Source: an uncultured Bdellovibrio sp.
Lineage (GTDB): Bacteria; Bdellovibrionota; Bdellovibrionia; Bdellovibrionales; Bdellovibrionaceae
NCBI GenBank assembly: GCA_937871355.1
Contig: CALMPX010000205.1
Span: 1 to 8,371, forward strand
Direction of reading: 5' to 3'
Length of the DNA: 8,371 nt
The stretch's first letter is position 1. Each line of letters begins with the position of its first letter. Shown here in pieces: positions 5,177-8,371 of this stretch. Made by a program: the position numbers and the translations under genes. The notes beneath the pieces were generated by a model. The model made no database searches. It saw only the letters and a list, made by a program, of their open reading frames with translations, and was not told the origin of the DNA.

Positions 5177-7913
5177 CGAATCGAGTCAAAGCTTCTTTTA
5201 ATAAAACAATTTGTTCTTTTGATTCCGCTAATAAAATACGATCAGCGGCAACCACATCTTCATCGGCGTTTTGAATAAATTTTTCATTTGATAATTTATT
5301 TGATAACACTGTTGTATCTTTAGTTAACTTTTCGATCGTTTTTTGAATGCGACTGACTTCTTCGTTGAAATCAACCAGGCCTTCCAAAGGAATGATCACT
5401 TTGACTTTGTGATTTTCAACATTCACCTGAGCTACAGCGCATTTATTCATGTTGCCTTCATCACCGATTTCAATTGTTTCCGTACGCGCTAAGATGGCCA
5501 TGGCATTTTGATTTGTTTTTAAAATTTCGATGGTTTTTTGATCTGTCGCTGCTAAACGTAATTTCAATTTAATCGCCGGACTGATACGATTTTCTCCGCG
5601 AATGTTTCTGGTAGCCGAGATGATCTCTTTGATCAAATCAATTTCCGTTTCAATTTGTTTATCGCCGAAGGCTAAGAATGCTTTATCAGTGATAACCGTT
5701 GGGTAAACGTCGATGATACAGGCTTCATTCTTAATGGGTAATTTAGAATAAATTTCTTCTGTGATAAACGGACAGAAGGGGTGCAGTAAACGCACGATAC
5801 GATTAAGAACCTGAGCCATCACTAACTGCGTGGCTTCTTTTTCTTTTTGGTTTGTGCCATTAATAATCGGTTTGGTGAATTCAATGTACCAATCACAGAA
5901 TTGATTCCAAATGAATTGATATAAAGCGGTTGCCGCTTCAGAGAACTTTTCAGCTTCTAAGGCGTCGTTTACTTTTTTCTCGGTGTCACCGAGTTTAGTA
6001 ATAATCCATTTATCGAATACACTCATGTCGGATTTATTTGGTAAAGCATTCACGCCTTCAGCGGGGACTTTGAAATCAGACAAGTTGGATAATGTAAAAC
6101 GAGCAGCATTCCAAACTTTGTTCATGAAGTTACGATAGCCTTCTAAACGCTGTTCACTGAATTTAAAATCTTTTCCACTATAAAGATGAGCTAAGAAACT
6201 AAAACGAAGAGCATCAGCTCCGTATTTATCGATCATCTCGATGGGATCAATCGAATTTCCTAAAGACTTCGACATTTTTCGACCTTGGCTATCGCGAACT
6301 AATCCATGAATGTATACGGTGCGGAAGGGAACATCTTTTTTAAATTCTAGTCCCATGAGAATCATTCGCGCCACCCAAAAGAAAATAATATCATGACCGG
6401 TGACAAGATAGCTGGTCGGATAGAAGGACATTTGTGTCTGAGTTGAATGAGCATCTTCTGCCGGCCAGCCCATGGTAGAGAACGGCCATAAAGCCGAACT
6501 GAACCAAGTATCTAATACGTCTTCGTCTTGTTTTATTTTTGGACTACCGCAATGTTCACAATGAGTGGGATCAATTTCAGCGACCGTATTTTTATCGCAC
6601 GCTTCACAATGCCAAACAGGAATGCGATGTCCCCACCAGAGTTGACGAGAAATACACCAGTCTTCGATGATATTCATCCAGTGAAGATAAACTTTTGACC
6701 ACGATTCAGGTTCAAAACGAATCGTGCCTGATTCAACGACTCGTTTCGCCGGTTCGGCCATCTCGCTCATTTTCATAAACCATTGTTCAGATAGGAAAGG
6801 TTCGACCACGGCTCCGGTTCTTTCACAGTGACCTACAGAATGAACAATAGGTTCTTCTTTAACGAATAAATTTAAAGCTTTTAAATCTTCGACAACTTTT
6901 TTACGGGCCTCGGCCACAGTGAGTCCTTGATAAGGTCCCGCATTTTCATTGAGCTCGGCTTTTTTATTCAAGATGTTAATCATTTCCAAGTTATGAGTTT
7001 TACCGATTTTGTAATCGTTAAAGTCATGAGCCGGAGTGACTTTAAGCACGCCTGTGCCTGTCGTCATATCAACATAGGTATCGGCGATCACTTTGATTTT
7101 TCGATTGATTAAAGGAATCGTTACAGTTTTGCCAATGTATTTTTGGTAACGTTCATCATTGGGATTTACACAAAGAGCCGAATCCCCCAGCATTGTTTCC
7201 GGACGAGTGGTCGCCACAGTTAACACATCCGATGTTCCATCGACAGGATAACTGATGTGATAGAAAGCGCCTTTAACTTGTTTGTGTTCAACTTCTAAAT
7301 CAGAAATAGCCGATTCTAACGGACCACTCCAGTTCACTAAACGTAAACCTTTGTAGATCGAATTTTTTTTATAAAGACTAACGAAAACTTTACGAACTGA
7401 TTTTGATACACCTTCATCTAAGGTGAACGTCGCGCGATCCCAATCGCAGCTATCACCTAAACGGCGCATCTGACGGTAAATACGATCGCCGTATTCGTGT
7501 TTCCACTCCCAAACTTTTTCCACGAACTTTTCACGACCTAAAGTATGACGAGTTGTCGTCGTGCCAGTTCCTGCACTCTCTTTTTTGAGTTGTTTTTCAA
7601 CTACGGTTTGAGTCGCAATACCGGCATGATCTGTTCCCGGTAACCACATGGCATTGAATCCGCTCATACGTTTCCAACGAATGAGTAAATCTTGAATCGT
7701 ATGATCCAAAGCATGTCCTAAGTGAAGAAAACCTGTGACATTCGGAGGAGGAAGTATAATTGAAAACGGAGGTTTATGAGATTGATCGAGGGATTTAAAG
7801 TATCCCGCTTTTTCCCATTTTTCATAAGTGGGAGTTTCTACATTTTGGGGATTGTAGCGATCGTCTAAAGTATTTGGATTGGAATTTTTGTCAGTCGTCT
7901 GTGAATTATTCAT
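5172..7913 (-). CDS. valS: Valine--tRNA ligase
   Basis: A 913-residue class Ia synthetase that charges tRNA-Val with valine in the cytoplasm and hydrolyses mischarged threonine. Visible in order: PPPNVTGFLHLGHAL with the HIGH-type HLGH (64-67); GTDHAGIATQ (93-102); the editing (CP1) domain with TVATTRPETMLGD (232-244) and TPAHDFNDY (293-301); DWCISRQLWWGHRIPVW (418-434); a zinc-ribbon-like pair CEAC/CEHC (436-439, 452-455); DVLDTWFSS (465-473); the KMSKS loop at 546-550; the anticodon-binding helical domain with WNQFCDWYIE (669-678); and a C-terminal coiled coil (about 845-913) typical of ValRS. All catalytic signatures are intact. The frame stays open upstream to about 8312, but that part is out of frame with the MFS gene and has no ValRS character; ATG 7913 (MNNSQTTD) fits family length. 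It has no clear Shine-Dalgarno site, and a hairpin lies just upstream. Confidence 0.97.
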   Translation of the reverse strand: MNNSQTTDKNSNPNTLDDRYNPQNVETPTYEKWEKAGYFKSLDQSHKPPFSIILPPPNVTGFLHLGHALDHTIQDLLIRWKRMSGFNAMWLPGTDHAGIATQTVVEKQLKKESAGTGTTTTRHTLGREKFVEKVWEWKHEYGDRIYRQMRRLGDSCDWDRATFTLDEGVSKSVRKVFVSLYKKNSIYKGLRLVNWSGPLESAISDLEVEHKQVKGAFYHISYPVDGTSDVLTVATTRPETMLGDSALCVNPNDERYQKYIGKTVTIPLINRKIKVIADTYVDMTTGTGVLKVTPAHDFNDYKIGKTHNLEMINILNKKAELNENAGPYQGLTVAEARKKVVEDLKALNLFVKEEPIVHSVGHCERTGAVVEPFLSEQWFMKMSEMAEPAKRVVESGTIRFEPESWSKVYLHWMNIIEDWCISRQLWWGHRIPVWHCEACDKNTVAEIDPTHCEHCGSPKIKQDEDVLDTWFSSALWPFSTMGWPAEDAHSTQTQMSFYPTSYLVTGHDIIFFWVARMILMGLEFKKDVPFRTVYIHGLVRDSQGRKMSKSLGNSIDPIEMIDKYGADALRFSFLAHLYSGKDFKFSEQRLEGYRNFMNKVWNAARFTLSNLSDFKVPAEGVNALPNKSDMSVFDKWIITKLGDTEKKVNDALEAEKFSEAATALYQFIWNQFCDWYIEFTKPIINGTNQKEKEATQLVMAQVLNRIVRLLHPFCPFITEEIYSKLPIKNEACIIDVYPTVITDKAFLAFGDKQIETEIDLIKEIISATRNIRGENRISPAIKLKLRLAATDQKTIEILKTNQNAMAILARTETIEIGDEGNMNKCAVAQVNVENHKVKVIIPLEGLVDFNEEVSRIQKTIEKLTKDTTVLSNKLSNEKFIQNADEDVVAADRILLAESKEQIVLLKEALTRFV

Positions 7914-7928
7914 GACAAAAAATATATC

Positions 7929-7957
7929 AAAATTGCTTCGAATTACGAAGCAGTTTT
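7929..7957 (-). terminator. Hairpin between the MFS stop and valS start: terminator or attenuator candidate
   Basis: On the minus strand TGCTTCG pairs with CGAAGCA around the loop TAATT, and flanking AAAA/TTTT extends the stem past one mismatch. The MFS stop codon TAA sits in the loop. Beyond the stem come TTTT, GATATA and TTTTTT, then the valS ATG 15 bases after the structure. The layout suits an intrinsic terminator ending MFS transcripts, or a 5'-leader structure controlling valS. On the plus strand the stem has one G-U pair and is followed by TTTTT, but no plus-strand gene ends here. Confidence 0.55.
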
Positions 7958-8371
7958 TACGTTTGAGGCGGGGAGCTGAGAATAATATTTCATGACGACA
8001 AATACATTTAGGATCAAGAGCAAGCTTCCGATCCAAAAAGGTGCGGAAAACGAAACGGCCCCGAATAATAAAGTACCTAAAGCCGGACCAATGACTCGAC
8101 CGAGTGCGGAAAGACTTTGAGTCGTGCCTAAAGTAACGCCTTGTTTGTCCGCAGGAGTAATCAGCGAGATGCTGCCGAGGACTGATGGATTGGTAAAGGC
8201 ATTTCCAACGGATAAGAAAGTCATGGCGAGTGCCATCATCCAAATACTGTTCGCCAGCGCGATGAATCCAAATCCCGTTGCCATGCCGATGAGGCCCAGG
8301 CGAATAATACATTTTTCGCCGTACCGAGGAATCAATTATCGAACCAGATAGCCTTGCGTAAAGACGATACA
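7943..8371 (-). pseudogene. C-terminal part of an MFS (DHA1/TetA-like) transporter with an in-frame stop; runs off the window
   Basis: An inner-membrane drug-efflux-type proton antiporter, of which only the C-terminal part is in the window. From the edge the frame reads CIVFTQGYLVR, then TAA (8336-8338), then LIPRYGEKCIIRLG and on to the stop at 7943. The text on both sides of the TAA is one continuous MFS motif: the motif-A-like loop between helices 8 and 9 (QGYLVRxLIPRYGEK). After the stop come about four membrane helices (roughly 13-29, 31-48, 70-92, 97-115 counted from the TTG at 8335), including the antiporter-like ALGRVIGPALG (77-87) of helix 11 and a polar tail. The break therefore looks like a single-base nonsense change (AAA or CAA to TAA would fit) or a sequence error. 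A protein starting at TTG 8335 would lack most of the transporter. It ends 29 bases before valS on the same strand. Confidence 0.7.

Noticed and set aside
7914..8312. Upstream extension of valS by 133 residues to a start near 8312
   Set aside because: This stretch is out of frame with, and antagonistic to, the clearly recognisable MFS coding sequence, has no ValRS or targeting-signal character, and ValRS length and content fit ATG 7913.

Overview
The window reads like ordinary chromosomal DNA of a Gram-negative bacterium with fairly AT-rich genes. A probable outer-membrane barrel protein, an exported zinc hydrolase, Shine-Dalgarno sites rich in GGAGG or GGGGG, and the general protein style suggest a Bdellovibrio-like or related predatory lineage. 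That placement is a guess from gene style; no marker in the window proves it. I see no insertion sequence, phage gene, CRISPR array, tRNA or rRNA, and no stretch over 300 bases without a gene.

Left third. A minus-strand gene (33-1127) encodes an exported S1/P1-nuclease/phospholipase-C-fold zinc enzyme. Only about 17 bases separate its start from the divergent plus-strand gene trmO (1145-1861), the tRNA t6A37 N6-methyltransferase. Two more plus-strand genes follow trmO: an isopenicillin-N-synthase-like Fe(II)/2-oxoglutarate dioxygenase (1921-2874) and, after a single base, an unrecognised membrane-anchored protein (2876-3622). The 1-base junction suggests that these two are translated together.

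Middle. The plus-strand run ends at an AT-rich inverted repeat (about 3632-3683). It faces a very small minus-strand ORF (3673-3747) of 24 residues, almost entirely one hydrophobic helix, with a clear Shine-Dalgarno site. A 143-base spacer separates it from the next gene.

Right half. All remaining genes lie on the minus strand, tightly spaced, and read right to left: the end of an MFS drug-efflux-like transporter (7943 to the window edge), valS (5172-7913), a small barrel-type outer-membrane protein starting at TTG (4566-5144), and a compact M24 metallopeptidase (3891-4559). Gaps are 29, 27 and 6 bases, so they may form one transcription unit. A hairpin sits in the MFS/valS gap, and a consensus -10 box overlaps the valS stop codon, so sub-units are likely. 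The MFS reading frame carries an in-frame TAA near the right edge while its protein similarity continues upstream, which suggests a broken gene or a base error.

The genes do not form one obvious pathway: two act on tRNA (trmO, valS), and the others are envelope, hydrolase and oxidation functions. I did not find a convincing new multi-gene system. The items most worth a second look are the 24-residue membrane peptide, the hairpin in front of valS, the interrupted MFS gene, the mixed metal-ligand set of the zinc enzyme, and the coupled dioxygenase/membrane-protein pair.
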